Source: Mucilaginibacter phenanthrenivorans (GTDB lineage: Bacteria > Bacteroidota > Bacteroidia > Sphingobacteriales > Sphingobacteriaceae). Taken from it: a DNA stretch of 64,000 bases. A program made the translations under genes and the position numbers. Shown here one piece after another: positions 42,621 through 52,352 of this stretch; position 1 is the stretch's first letter, and each line of letters begins with the position of its first letter. Below the pieces are notes generated by a model that did not search any database, was not told the origin of the DNA, and worked only from the letters and a program-made list of their open reading frames with translations. The stretch covers positions 1 to 64,000 of the forward strand of contig NZ_JAHVAP010000003.1 in assembly GCF_024721155.1 (NCBI RefSeq). Reading direction: 5' to 3'.

Positions 42621-44207
42621 CTATAATCTGATTGCTTTGTCCATAACGATATCTTTTATGAACTGCTCATCGTGCGAAATAACGACCAATGTACCATTAT
42701 AAGTTTTTACGGCAGCAGTAAGTATTTCGAGGCTTTGCACATCCAGGTTATTTGTCGGCTCATCCAGTATCAGCATATCAGGGGTATTGGTGGTGACAGC
42801 AAGGCAGCAAAGCGATAATTTCATTTTTTCTCCACCGCTTAGATCTCTGCTCTTTCTATCCCAGGAGTGTTTCGGAAATTGGGAATAGATCAGTAACGAT
42901 CTGAGCTGATGTTCCTCCAGATTCCTGCTATTGTAGTGTGATACCTGCTCAAAAACACTTAAACCCCCGTCGATAATGGTATAATCCTGATCAAGGTGCA
43001 AATACTGGAAGTCGCTGCGGCTGATCTGCCCCTGCATCGGTTCGGCTTCACCAGTGATTATCCGGATAAGCGTTGTTTTTCCTTTGCCGTTATTACCGGC
43101 GATCTGCACGCGCTCGCCCGACCGCAGCTGAAAACTTAAAGGCCCCCAAAGCCAACCATTACCATAGCTGTAATTAATCTTCAAAGCATCTACCAGCAAC
43201 TTACCGCGATGAAGTCCTGATGAATGTATATCTATTTTGAGCACCTGGTATTGTTGGATCTGGGAGCGTAACTGCTGTATGTTATGTGCAATTCCAGCAG
43301 TCTTTTCCTCCTGGATATCCAATACTTTCGCCGTACTCTGTTCGGCTTTACTTTTCAGTCCCCCGGCAATGATCCTCGGCAGCGAATTGGTTTGACCTTG
43401 CGACTTGCCCCTTGCTTCTTTTTTTTGCCGCTGTTCGGTCAGATCACGGGCTTTCTGCTGCGCCTGTTTGAGTGACTTTGATTGTTCATCGAACTGCGAG
43501 GTCAGGGCATTTAACTTGCCTTCCTTTTGATCCCGGTAGAAATCAAAATTTCCGCCGAATACTTCCAGTCCGAATTTAGACAGTTCTATTGTTTTGTTGA
43601 TCAGATTCAACAGCTTCCTGTCATGACTGACGACGAGGATCGATGAGCGGCTGGAGGTAAGGAGCTGGTAAAGTTTGGATCTGCTGTCGCCATCAAGGTG
43701 ATTGGTAGGCTCATCGAGTAAGATGATCCCGGGATCCCATATCGTGATGCCGGCTAAGAATATCCTGGTCTTTTCTCCCCCGCTCAGCTCCTGCATTAAC
43801 TGCTCGGGAGAAACATGGCTGATGTCCCAATAGCTGAGCGCCGTATTTAATTTATCTTCGATCTCCCAGTCATCCTCCAGATCATCATACAGCGACAGGT
43901 CAGGATCTCCGGCTGTGATCGCTTTGAACGCCTTCAGCTTTTTTGCTATGCCAAGTGCCTGCGCGATGGAATACTGATCGTATTGCCCAAGGTGCTGGGG
44001 AACGAACCAGGGTTTTTCGCTGACGACAATTTCGCCGCCTGTCGGTGTTACGACGCCTGCAAGAAGTTGCAGAAGCGTGGATTTGCCCGCACCATTATTT
44101 CCAACCAATGCAGCCTTTTCCCCTTTGCCTATACTCAGATTAAGGGATTCAAATAGGATTTCCTTGTCAGGATGATGGTACCTTAAGGCATTAACCACTA
44201 TACTCAT
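42621..44207 (-). CDS. ABC-F family ATPase (ribosome protection or translation factor)
   Basis: This protein has 528 residues from the ATG at 44207; the extension to 44267 overlaps the promoter. Two ABC domains are present: Walker A GNNGAGKST and GNNGKGKTT, signatures LSGGEKTRI and LSGGEKMKL, and Walker B LLDEPTNHLD and LILDEPTNNLD. No membrane domain is present, so it is not a transporter. The long charged inter-domain linker (about 215-300) fits antibiotic-resistance or translation-factor ABC-F proteins, which act on the ribosome. Linkage to a TetR gene suggests drug induction; the drug is unknown. Confidence 0.9.
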   Translation of the reverse strand: MSIVVNALRYHHPDKEILFESLNLSIGKGEKAALVGNNGAGKSTLLQLLAGVVTPTGGEIVVSEKPWFVPQHLGQYDQYSIAQALGIAKKLKAFKAITAGDPDLSLYDDLEDDWEIEDKLNTALSYWDISHVSPEQLMQELSGGEKTRIFLAGITIWDPGIILLDEPTNHLDGDSRSKLYQLLTSSRSSILVVSHDRKLLNLINKTIELSKFGLEVFGGNFDFYRDQKEGKLNALTSQFDEQSKSLKQAQQKARDLTEQRQKKEARGKSQGQTNSLPRIIAGGLKSKAEQSTAKVLDIQEEKTAGIAHNIQQLRSQIQQYQVLKIDIHSSGLHRGKLLVDALKINYSYGNGWLWGPLSFQLRSGERVQIAGNNGKGKTTLIRIITGEAEPMQGQISRSDFQYLHLDQDYTIIDGGLSVFEQVSHYNSRNLEEHQLRSLLIYSQFPKHSWDRKSRDLSGGEKMKLSLCCLAVTTNTPDMLILDEPTNNLDVQSLEILTAAVKTYNGTLVVISHDEQFIKDIVMDKAIRL

Positions 44208-44251
44208 AATTGAGCCCCTTTTTACTTTAACATCACACGAAGCGGCGGCAG

Positions 44252-44281
44252 CAAAGATAGTCAACATTTTTATTCAACAAA
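44252..44281 (-). promoter_or_regulatory. Promoter of the ABC-F/TetR operon with overlapping operator
   Basis: On the minus strand, TTTG (44281-44278) and TATCTTTG (44259-44252) are separated by 18 bases, a close fit to TTTG-N19-TAnnTTTG. A repeat AACAA-AA-TTGTT at 44276-44287 overlaps the -33 element, placed for TetR repression. Confidence 0.6.
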
Positions 44282-44456
44282 ATTGTTTAATAAAAATTGA
44301 TTCACTTTTTTTGACTTGTATAACTCAAAACCACTATTGTCTGATTGGGGCTAATATGTGTCCGGTTCAAAGCTTAAGGACTCGCTTCGGCGTTTCAGAT
44401 CTGTAAATTTGAACAGTATGCCAGTTCTTTTTAAATTTGAAAGACCAGGATTTAAA

Positions 44457-45488
44457 ATGAAAGATAAAAAAATGAATAATAACATCAGGATCGCACCCGC
44501 AGTCATTTGGGGCAGTTCGATTTTCCTGGGATTGCTATCCTCTGTTCCGCAGATCGCGGCCATGCACTTTAATGCCTTGGAGGCCGCGGTGAATGCCGGA
44601 ATTACGACGACATTCGCATTGGTGATGTGGTACTTCAACATCTTTATGCTGTCAAGGCACCCGGCTAAAAAAGTAAAACAAACCATTTCCTATGCCCGGT
44701 TGATCGAAAGCCTGCTATTCGGCTTGCTGATCATGCTGGCACTGGCCTGGATCCAGCAACTGATCCTATCGCATATCAATTTCGGTCCGGTCATGCTAAT
44801 GGTTGAAGTCCGCGGCATACTGATCAATCTTGTATTCTATATGTTCCTGCATGTCGTCCAGCAGAACTATGAGAACCAAACGGTCAGCATGGAGCTGGAA
44901 CGGATCAAAAGCGACAACCTGGGTGCAAAGTATGAACTTTTAAAACAACAGGTTAACCCGCATTTTTTATTTAATAGCCTGAATACACTCAAAGCTATGG
45001 TAGAGACCGGCGATAAGGACGCTGTGGACTTCATATTGAAGCTTTCAAACTTTTACAGGTACACGCTGGAAAGCCGCAAATTGGATCTGATCCATGTTTC
45101 GGAAGAAATGGAAATCGTGAAGGCTTACCTGTTTTTACAAAATGCACGTTTTGAAGGTGGTTTCACTTTTCAGGACGACTTGCCCGAACAGGTATTGCAA
45201 ACGCTCATCCCGCCATTTACACTCCAGCTGCTGGTAGAAAACTGCATTAAGCACAACATCGTTTCACTGGAGAAACCGCTGCATATCCGCTTATTTATGG
45301 AAGATGATCAGATCATCATTGAAAATCCCATCCGGCTAAAAATGGGCGAGAACAACTCGCTTGGCGTAGGCCTTAAAAATATCCAGTTGCGTTACGGCCA
45401 CCTGCTGGAAAGGGAGATACAAATTAATAATGACGGTAAACTTTTTCAAATTAAACTTCCCATCATAAATGAATATAATCATCATTGA
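44457..45488 (+). CDS. LytS-type sensor histidine kinase
   Basis: This protein has about 343 residues from the ATG at 44457 (44472 is a possible alternative). The frame from 44358 lacks family-like N-terminal residues. Four hydrophobic segments lie in the first 140 residues. The His_kinase motif NPHFLFNSLNTLK carries the phospho-acceptor His, with ATP-site motifs LVENCIKHN and LGVGLKNIQLR. It overlaps the following LytTR regulator by 20 bases, so the two are one operon. It is divergent from the ABC-F operon. Confidence 0.9.
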   Translation: MKDKKMNNNIRIAPAVIWGSSIFLGLLSSVPQIAAMHFNALEAAVNAGITTTFALVMWYFNIFMLSRHPAKKVKQTISYARLIESLLFGLLIMLALAWIQQLILSHINFGPVMLMVEVRGILINLVFYMFLHVVQQNYENQTVSMELERIKSDNLGAKYELLKQQVNPHFLFNSLNTLKAMVETGDKDAVDFILKLSNFYRYTLESRKLDLIHVSEEMEIVKAYLFLQNARFEGGFTFQDDLPEQVLQTLIPPFTLQLLVENCIKHNIVSLEKPLHIRLFMEDDQIIIENPIRLKMGENNSLGVGLKNIQLRYGHLLEREIQINNDGKLFQIKLPIINEYNHH

Positions 45489-46230
45489 AGACGAGCTAAA
45501 AACAGCTAAGTCACTTGAAAATATAATCTTAACGCTAAGACCCGAAGCCAGGATCACCGGCCAGTACCAAAGCATTGAAAGTTCGGTAGCGGCGCTGGCA
45601 AATGATCCGCAGCCTGATCTGATCTTTATGGATATCCAGCTGGCCGACGGATTATCCTTTGAAATCTTTAAAGCAGTGAAGATCACCGCACCCGTCGTCT
45701 TTTGCACCGCATTCGATGAATATTCGCTCGAGGCATTTAAAAGCAATGGCGTGGATTATGTGCTTAAACCATTTTCAAAAGATGACATCGCTCGGGCGCT
45801 GGCTAAGGTTGATGAGCTCAAGAACTTTTTTCAGCAAAAAGTGCTGCCCGATCTGGGTGACCTCCTGAGTAAATTAGGGTCTCCGGCAGGTAAGACCACC
45901 TTTCTGGTCTTTAAGAATCAGAAATATGCTACCATTCAAACAGAGGATATTGCCTTCTTTCATATCAGGAATGACAGTACATCGATCATGTGCTTCGATC
46001 AGCAGGAATTTGCCATCAATCAGTCACTCGACCAGGTAGCGGGATCTGTATCGGCCAAACAATTCTTTAGAGTGAACAGGCAATTCCTCGTAAACTTCAA
46101 GGCGATCAAGGAGGTGGAACATTATTTTCTCCGAAAGCTATACGTGAAACTGGTTATTCCAACTCCTGATAAACTGCTGATCAACAAAGAAAAATCGCAC
46201 AGTTTTTTAACTTGGATGGAGGATCGTTAA
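45469..46230 (+). CDS. LytTR response regulator
   Basis: This 253-residue protein has a receiver domain with acidic pair at residues 7-9, phospho-acceptor Asp54 (LIFMDIQ) and Lys104 (VLKPF). The LytTR domain from about 147 (TFLVFKNQKYATIQTEDIAFFHI) is very close to that of the orphan LytTR protein at 15325-15924. It is translationally coupled to the LytS kinase. Confidence 0.93.
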   Translation: MNIIIIEDELKTAKSLENIILTLRPEARITGQYQSIESSVAALANDPQPDLIFMDIQLADGLSFEIFKAVKITAPVVFCTAFDEYSLEAFKSNGVDYVLKPFSKDDIARALAKVDELKNFFQQKVLPDLGDLLSKLGSPAGKTTFLVFKNQKYATIQTEDIAFFHIRNDSTSIMCFDQQEFAINQSLDQVAGSVSAKQFFRVNRQFLVNFKAIKEVEHYFLRKLYVKLVIPTPDKLLINKEKSHSFLTWMEDR

Positions 46231-46394
46231 TGCTTTGCTGATGTCAATCATTCTTTTATAAAATAAACCGGCGTTGTCCGGCCGTCACCGGCGATCCTGG
46301 CCTCCGCATTATCGTTTACGGTGACACATTTCACCGGATTCGGTGATTCTTTAAGGCAATTCCATCAACGAGCTTTGAGGTATTTAAATACCTG

Positions 46395-47216
46395 ATGGAA
46401 ATGAACAATTCAAAAATTATATTTATTACTGCCGCCTCCCGTGGATTCGGGAGGATATGGGCGGAAGCGGCCCTGGAAAACGGCCATAAAGTTATTGCCA
46501 CGGCCAGGAATGTCTCGGCGCTGGATGGGCTTAAGGCCAGGTATGGCGAGGCCGTACTGCCGCTGCAGCTTGATGTGACCAACCGGGACGAGGTATTCGC
46601 CGTCGTAGCGGAAGGCAGCAGGCATTTCGGGGGCTTAGATGTCGTGATCAATGTCGCCGGGTTTAGCTTATACGGCATGATCGAAGAGACCACTGAGAGA
46701 GAAGCTCGAACTCAGCTGGAAACCAATTTGTTCGGCCCGTTATGGGTAACCCAGGCTGCGCTGCCAGTCATGCGTTCGCAACGTTCAGGGCATATTATCC
46801 AGGTTTCCAGTATCGGAGGCATAATAACTTTCCCAAGCCTCGGCATGTACCACACCTCTAAATGGGGATTGGAAGCTTTTTCTGAAACGTTGGCCCAGGA
46901 GGTAAAGGACTTTGGAATAAAAGTAACCCTTATTGAACCGGGAATATTTGAGACCAGCAAAGATGAAAACCCACCGGTACAGGAAAACAGGATTGCAGCC
47001 TATGATTCGGTAAGAGCGGAATTGTACCGGCAATTCAACATAAAAAAAGGAAATCCCCACGCTACAACCGGCCTGATCCTGAGAATTATTGAAGAAAAAG
47101 CGCCCCCCTTGCGCCTGTTCCTCGGCGACATGCCTTATCCGCTGGTCATTAAGCAGTATGAAGAACGGCTAAAAACCTGGTCAGCATGGAAGGATGCTGC
47201 TGAAGCCGCGGGGTAA
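46395..47216 (+). CDS. Short-chain dehydrogenase/reductase
   Basis: This 273-residue classical SDR has TAASRGFG (cofactor glycine motif), LDVTN, NVAGFSLYG, active Ser in QVSSIGG and catalytic YHTSK. ATARN after the second strand points to NADP. The sequence resembles oxidoreductases often annotated as SDR-family ketoreductases of unknown substrate. It is followed 47 bases later by an MFS transporter gene. Confidence 0.9.
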   Translation: MEMNNSKIIFITAASRGFGRIWAEAALENGHKVIATARNVSALDGLKARYGEAVLPLQLDVTNRDEVFAVVAEGSRHFGGLDVVINVAGFSLYGMIEETTEREARTQLETNLFGPLWVTQAALPVMRSQRSGHIIQVSSIGGIITFPSLGMYHTSKWGLEAFSETLAQEVKDFGIKVTLIEPGIFETSKDENPPVQENRIAAYDSVRAELYRQFNIKKGNPHATTGLILRIIEEKAPPLRLFLGDMPYPLVIKQYEERLKTWSAWKDAAEAAG

Positions 47217-47263
47217 CGTCGACATCCGCACTGATATTCATAAACTTATCTGATCTGCTTGAA

Positions 47264-48508
47264 ATGAAAAAAAATCAATCCAATATTATTCAAACCCCAA
47301 TACTTCCCTTTGCCGCAATAATCGTGGCTTCACTAGGCTATTTCGTTGATCTGTATGACCTGCTGCTATTCAGCATCGTACGCCTGCCCAGCCTCAAGTC
47401 GCTGGGGCTGACAGGCGCTCAAGGGACATCCACAGGCATATTCCTGTTGAATGTGCAAATGGCAGGTTTGCTGATTGGCGGGATTTTCTGGGGAATTCTC
47501 GGCGATAAAAAAGGCCGGCTTAATGTTTTGTTCGGTTCTATCCTGCTTTATTCCATCGCAAATATTGCCAATGGTTTTGTTACCGGCGTATCCGGGTACG
47601 CACTGTTCCGCTTCATTGCAGGATTTGGTCTCGCCGGGGAACTTGGCGCGGGCATTACCCTGGTGGTTGAATTAATGCCTTCGGCAAAGCGGGGGTATGC
47701 CACCACTATCGTTGCCGGCGTAGGCATTCTTGGAGCTGTGGCTGCCTACTTTGTGGCACAATTTTTCGATTGGCGGACGGCTTTCTTCACCGGGGGCGGA
47801 CTGGGACTTTGCCTGCTGTTTCTGAGGATCAGCGTGGCGGAATCGCCATTATTTCGCCAGGCCAGCCAGCGTGTTGAAAAAAAAGGCCGGTTTCTTACTT
47901 TGTTCACCGATAGAAAACGCCTTTTCAAATACCTGTACTGCATCCTGATAGGCCTGCCGTTGTGGTTTGGCGTTGGGATACTGATCACCCTGTCACCGGA
48001 GTTCGGTAAAGCTCTTGGTGTAAAGGGACAGGTTAATGCCGGAGCTGCTGTCGCCTGCTGTTATGGCGCATCCGTGATCGGTGATATGGTCAGCGGCCTG
48101 CTCAGTCAGTATCTGAAAAGCCGGCTTAAGGTCGTTTACCTGTTTCTTACATTGACGGCGATCTCGATCGGCGCTTACCTGTTTTTGACTAACCTGAGCC
48201 TGTTACAGTTCTATCTGGTTTGTGGTTTTTTTGGTTTCTCTGCGGGATACTGGGTGCTTTTTTTGACGATCGCAGCAGAGCAGTTCGGTACGAATATCCG
48301 TGCAACAGTAACGACGACCGTACCCAACTTTGTAAGAGGAGCTGTAATTCCGCTTTCTCTTTTATTTCAATACCTGCGAAGCGCCTTCTCGGGATCCTTG
48401 ATATACGCGGGACTCCTGGTAGGTTTGCTTACGCTGATCGTCGCGTTTTGGGCTGTAAGCAGAACCCGGGAAACTTTTACTGCAGACCTGGATTATCTCG
48501 AAGTTTGA
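47264..48508 (+). CDS. MFS transporter (metabolite:H+ symporter type)
   Basis: This 414-residue protein has about twelve membrane segments. The motif GILGDKKGRLNVLF between helices 2 and 3 and the FGLAGELGAGITLVVELMPSAKRG segment are typical of aromatic-acid or metabolite:H+ symporters. The substrate is unknown. It is convergent with the TPR kinase gene at 48578 with a 69-base gap. Confidence 0.88.
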   Translation: MKKNQSNIIQTPILPFAAIIVASLGYFVDLYDLLLFSIVRLPSLKSLGLTGAQGTSTGIFLLNVQMAGLLIGGIFWGILGDKKGRLNVLFGSILLYSIANIANGFVTGVSGYALFRFIAGFGLAGELGAGITLVVELMPSAKRGYATTIVAGVGILGAVAAYFVAQFFDWRTAFFTGGGLGLCLLFLRISVAESPLFRQASQRVEKKGRFLTLFTDRKRLFKYLYCILIGLPLWFGVGILITLSPEFGKALGVKGQVNAGAAVACCYGASVIGDMVSGLLSQYLKSRLKVVYLFLTLTAISIGAYLFLTNLSLLQFYLVCGFFGFSAGYWVLFLTIAAEQFGTNIRATVTTTVPNFVRGAVIPLSLLFQYLRSAFSGSLIYAGLLVGLLTLIVAFWAVSRTRETFTADLDYLEV

Positions 48509-48577
48509 CCGGTTACCCACGGGCATGCTGAAAAATAACAGAAATTCATCGTTGATGCTGCCGTTTAACAAAGCCTG

Positions 48578-50854
48578 CTAATATGGGTAGGTGCCATTCT
48601 GCAAAGGTGCGAAAGAGGTACTTTCCGGATTGACAGGAACGCCGTTCTCAAAGCTGGCACCAGGATCACAGCTAACCATGATCCTGGTGCCGCTGTTGGT
48701 ATCAAAGCAGATTTCACCACCAATGTCCTGGCAAAGGCCTTTCATCAGTTCAATGCCCAGTGATTGACTGTTTTTTGCATTGAAGCTGCGGGGGATTCCT
48801 ATGCCGTCATCAGCGATCGTCAAAACAACCTCTGTTTGATATTGATAGAGCATAACTGAAATGGTGCCAAATCCTTTAGTTGGAAAGGCATATTTAATAG
48901 CATTCGTGACCGCCTCGTTAATGATCAGGCCAAAAGGGATCGCGTAGGAGACATTTAGAAAGATAGGTGCAATATCTGTATCAAAATGGATCTGATCGGA
49001 AATATCAAAGCTCCGTTCCAGATTAAAAATGAGTTCCGGAACATATTCAGCCATATTGATCGTCTTGATGTCATCTGAACGGTATAACTTCTGATGGATC
49101 AAAGACATTGCAAAGATCCTGTTCTGACTGGTTTCAATGGCTTTTAGTGCGTCGTCTTTCAGATATTTCGCTTGTGATTCCAGCAAACAGATCAGGGTAT
49201 GCAGGTTGTTTTTGACACGGTGATGGACCTCTTTCAGCAACCACTCCTTTTCTTTGAGGAACTGCTGTAAGGTTTGATTTTTCTTTTGGATCTGTTGATT
49301 GCTCCTTCTGGCGGTCAGTGCCTGCCTGTAAAGCAGCCCGGCGATGATCAGGAGCAGGCAAGACCCTGCGATGATCCAGTTACGGGTACCCTCCGCATTT
49401 TTCAGGCTTGCCTTTTGCAGTATAGCCGCATTCTGCAACACAGAGATATCCTTATTTTTTTGTTCCGTATCAAATTTAATCTGCAACTCCTGCAACTGTT
49501 TATCTTTTGCCGTGTTAAAGATGGAGTCTTTTAATTTATTGCTTTTTTGCAGGTAGACCATAGCCTGGTGATAATTGCCCGCCGCTGAATCTGCCCTGAA
49601 AAGCGACAGGAAAATATCTTTCAGGTCGCTCATTGAACCCGCTGCCTGACCGTTTTCGAGTGCTTCCAGCAGATATGGTTTTGCAGCGGCGGGGCGGCCC
49701 GTCGACAGGTAGAAATTCCCGATCCTGTGATAGCAGGTTGCTACAACCACATCCGGGAATACATCTTTGTTGTGCGCTACCAGGTTAATCATATCCAGAT
49801 AGTTTTTCTCGGCAGCTGCAGACATTTTAAGTGCATCATAGCAAATGCTTAGCTGAACCAGGTAAATTCTTTTAGTGGTCGGACTTAACGAGTTGATCTT
49901 TTTACGGTCAATAACGGCCAGCCGCAAAGCTTCTTCCGGCCGCCCCATTGCCAGCAGGACGTCTATCACACCTGTTTTTACAGCGATGATCAGCGCGAAG
50001 TTTTCGTTTGTGCGTAAAACGGCAGAATATGCTTTTTCATACCATTCCAGGCTTTCAGACAGATTGCCAAGATCTCTGTGGATCTTGGCAACCCGGCTGT
50101 AAAAGCCGAGTGCGTGTAGGGAATCGCTGCGGCTTTGCATCATCTTTACCGTCTGAAGGCCGTAAGCTAAAGCTTTTTGATACTGGCCTTTTTGAATATA
50201 CAGATTACAAAGCAGGTCGTTGGCAAACAGCAGGTTAGTGTGCGATGCTTTTTGCTCCGGCCTGACCAGCCGCAGTAATTCAGTTTCTGCAAGATCAAAA
50301 TGCCCCTGCTCGGCGTAAGTACGTGCAATGCACCCCCGGATATAGATCACAGATTGCAGATCGCCTGACTGTACCGCGATCGACAGGGCCTTTCGGTAAC
50401 ACCCAAGCTTAAATAAATTTGAACCGGGGTTCTCAGGTTGGTATAGGGCCAGTGTCTGCAATGCCCGGGATTCGTTATTAAGGTCACCGGCAGCGTGGCA
50501 GCGCTCAATGACCGGTATTAAAAGCTTTTTTACATCAAGCGTCGGATCTTTGTCCAGTTGGCGCTCCACAGATAAAATATCGATGCGGTCCTGGAATTTA
50601 TTTATCTTGAAAACATGATTAAGCTGGCGTGCCTCGTTTAGAATTAATCCGATCATGTTCGTTCTGCTATCTTTTTGCACCGGCAGATCATTGAAGCTTT
50701 CTGCCAGGCCGAGCAGAGCGCCGATCTTTGCTGTATCCGCAGGCATCTTTTCCAGTTTTGCTAACAAATTCCGGGGGTTTTCCTCGGCGCTCTGCGCATG
50801 CAATACACTCGCCGGGCATATCAGTAATATAAAAATGATGATCTTAACTTTCAT
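48578..50854 (-). CDS. TPR-containing HisKA_2 histidine kinase (copy 4)
   Basis: This 758-residue protein has a signal peptide (about 1-20), TPR region, coiled coil, membrane helix (NWIIAGSCLLLIIAGLLYR, ~498-516), HisKA_2 His545 in EWLLKEVHHRVKNNLHT and HATPase motifs. It is the fourth member of the family in this window, but here it lies 51 bases after the SusD gene on the same strand, with no response regulator beside it. It may be co-transcribed with the SusCD genes. The 25-residue C-terminal extension is unique among the four. Confidence 0.9.
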   Translation of the reverse strand: MKVKIIIFILLICPASVLHAQSAEENPRNLLAKLEKMPADTAKIGALLGLAESFNDLPVQKDSRTNMIGLILNEARQLNHVFKINKFQDRIDILSVERQLDKDPTLDVKKLLIPVIERCHAAGDLNNESRALQTLALYQPENPGSNLFKLGCYRKALSIAVQSGDLQSVIYIRGCIARTYAEQGHFDLAETELLRLVRPEQKASHTNLLFANDLLCNLYIQKGQYQKALAYGLQTVKMMQSRSDSLHALGFYSRVAKIHRDLGNLSESLEWYEKAYSAVLRTNENFALIIAVKTGVIDVLLAMGRPEEALRLAVIDRKKINSLSPTTKRIYLVQLSICYDALKMSAAAEKNYLDMINLVAHNKDVFPDVVVATCYHRIGNFYLSTGRPAAAKPYLLEALENGQAAGSMSDLKDIFLSLFRADSAAGNYHQAMVYLQKSNKLKDSIFNTAKDKQLQELQIKFDTEQKNKDISVLQNAAILQKASLKNAEGTRNWIIAGSCLLLIIAGLLYRQALTARRSNQQIQKKNQTLQQFLKEKEWLLKEVHHRVKNNLHTLICLLESQAKYLKDDALKAIETSQNRIFAMSLIHQKLYRSDDIKTINMAEYVPELIFNLERSFDISDQIHFDTDIAPIFLNVSYAIPFGLIINEAVTNAIKYAFPTKGFGTISVMLYQYQTEVVLTIADDGIGIPRSFNAKNSQSLGIELMKGLCQDIGGEICFDTNSGTRIMVSCDPGASFENGVPVNPESTSFAPLQNGTYPY

Positions 50855-50905
50855 AGCGCGTACGTTTTTTCCCTGATCAGGATAGTCATAATTATTTTTT
50901 TAATT

Positions 50906-52342
50906 TCAATATCCCGGGTTTTGAGGACCTATATCCGGATTTGCCTGTAATTCACTTGCAGGGATCGGAAGAATATATTGCTGGCTCGAGGTGATCGTCG
51001 GTCTTAACTGGGTGATCGTCGCCAACGGTAACCGCAGCAGCGCCATCCAGTCCGCACCGTCCTCGCCGACGAGATTTCTAACGATCTCATAGTAGTTCTG
51101 CAATAACATTTCGTCAGTCGTGTTTGCTTGATCGATGGCTGAGAAATCTGTAACACCAGCCCTGGTCATTACTGCTTTCAGTAAAGTTTTGGCCTGGCCA
51201 AGGTTGCCGCCGGATCGGATCGTGGCTTCCGATTCCAGCAGGTATACTTCACTTAGCCGAAAAGCATAGGCGGTTTCCGATAATTGGGTCGGCATAGCTC
51301 CGTAAACAATATATTTCTGAAAATAATAAGTGTCAGGAGCAAGCGCGATGTAGAAGTTTTCTTTGCCGACCAGCCAGGCTCCCCTTGGATCACCGCCCAA
51401 CAGATCTTTTAAGGACTTTTTGGTCACATAATAATTAATATTTCCCGGGTAATAGGTCCGGCTTAGATTTGTGAGCGCCTTTTCCTGACCGGTATAAGGC
51501 TGAACTCCCAGGATAACTTCGGAGCTGCCCAGGCCTTTTACATAGAAAATATCCTTTAGGTTATTCTCCAGCGTGTAGATTCCGGATTGTTTGATGGCTT
51601 CAGCCAGCGCGATCACCTGAACATAATCTCCCGCAGCCCCGCGGCTTATTAAAACGCGCATTTTTAATGCCATCGCTGCCCACCTGGTTGCGTAATAGTC
51701 AGGATTTGTTGCCGGTGCATTCGCAATGGCGAAATCAAGATCACTGATGATAAAATCATAACTCGCGCTGACATTGCTTCGCGGCCTGGCTATATTACTC
51801 ACCGCAGAAGGCTGGTCCCGGATAACGATCCCGAACTTACTGGAAATGTCCCACCACTGGCCAAAAAAGCTTAATATGCGAAAATCAGCATAAGCCCTTA
51901 GAAAACGAGCCTCTCCAAGCATTTCATTTCGCCTGCTACCGGTAAAGGCACCGGCGCTGAGTTTGGAAATACCGCTGATCAGATCATTGGATGCTTCAAC
52001 CAACTGGTAATTGTTATTCCAGATCGGCTGAACAAAAGGGCTGCTGGTTGTATAATTATTGGATTCCTGCGAATCTGCAATACCAAACCCATTGCCAAGG
52101 TAACCGGCGAAAACACTTCCCGGTAGTTCATGGTAGGTCCAATCCGTATAATTGCTGGCGTTTCCGTTCGCAAATCGAAAATAAGCGCCGTTCAACACGA
52201 TTTGCGCCGTGCTTTCACCGGTTATCGCGTCCACGCCGACCACAGCATTCTTAGGCAGCATGCTCAGTTCTTTGGAACACGAGGTCAGCATGATCGCTGC
52301 AGTTACCGAGAGTACTCTTTTAATGATCGTTTTGTTGCCCAT
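50906..52342 (-). CDS. susD: SusD/RagB-family outer-membrane lipoprotein
   Basis: This 478-residue protein has a lipobox (LTSC, Cys22) after a signal peptide and the SusD-like sequence DLISGISKL, ARFLRAYADFRILSFFGQWW, ending in a DIGPQNPGY tail. It binds ligand at the cell surface for the SusC transporter. It lies 10 bases after the susC-like gene. No glycoside hydrolase or peptidase gene is next to it. Confidence 0.93.
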   Translation of the reverse strand: MGNKTIIKRVLSVTAAIMLTSCSKELSMLPKNAVVGVDAITGESTAQIVLNGAYFRFANGNASNYTDWTYHELPGSVFAGYLGNGFGIADSQESNNYTTSSPFVQPIWNNNYQLVEASNDLISGISKLSAGAFTGSRRNEMLGEARFLRAYADFRILSFFGQWWDISSKFGIVIRDQPSAVSNIARPRSNVSASYDFIISDLDFAIANAPATNPDYYATRWAAMALKMRVLISRGAAGDYVQVIALAEAIKQSGIYTLENNLKDIFYVKGLGSSEVILGVQPYTGQEKALTNLSRTYYPGNINYYVTKKSLKDLLGGDPRGAWLVGKENFYIALAPDTYYFQKYIVYGAMPTQLSETAYAFRLSEVYLLESEATIRSGGNLGQAKTLLKAVMTRAGVTDFSAIDQANTTDEMLLQNYYEIVRNLVGEDGADWMALLRLPLATITQLRPTITSSQQYILPIPASELQANPDIGPQNPGY

Positions 52343-52352
52343 GTTTACTATT

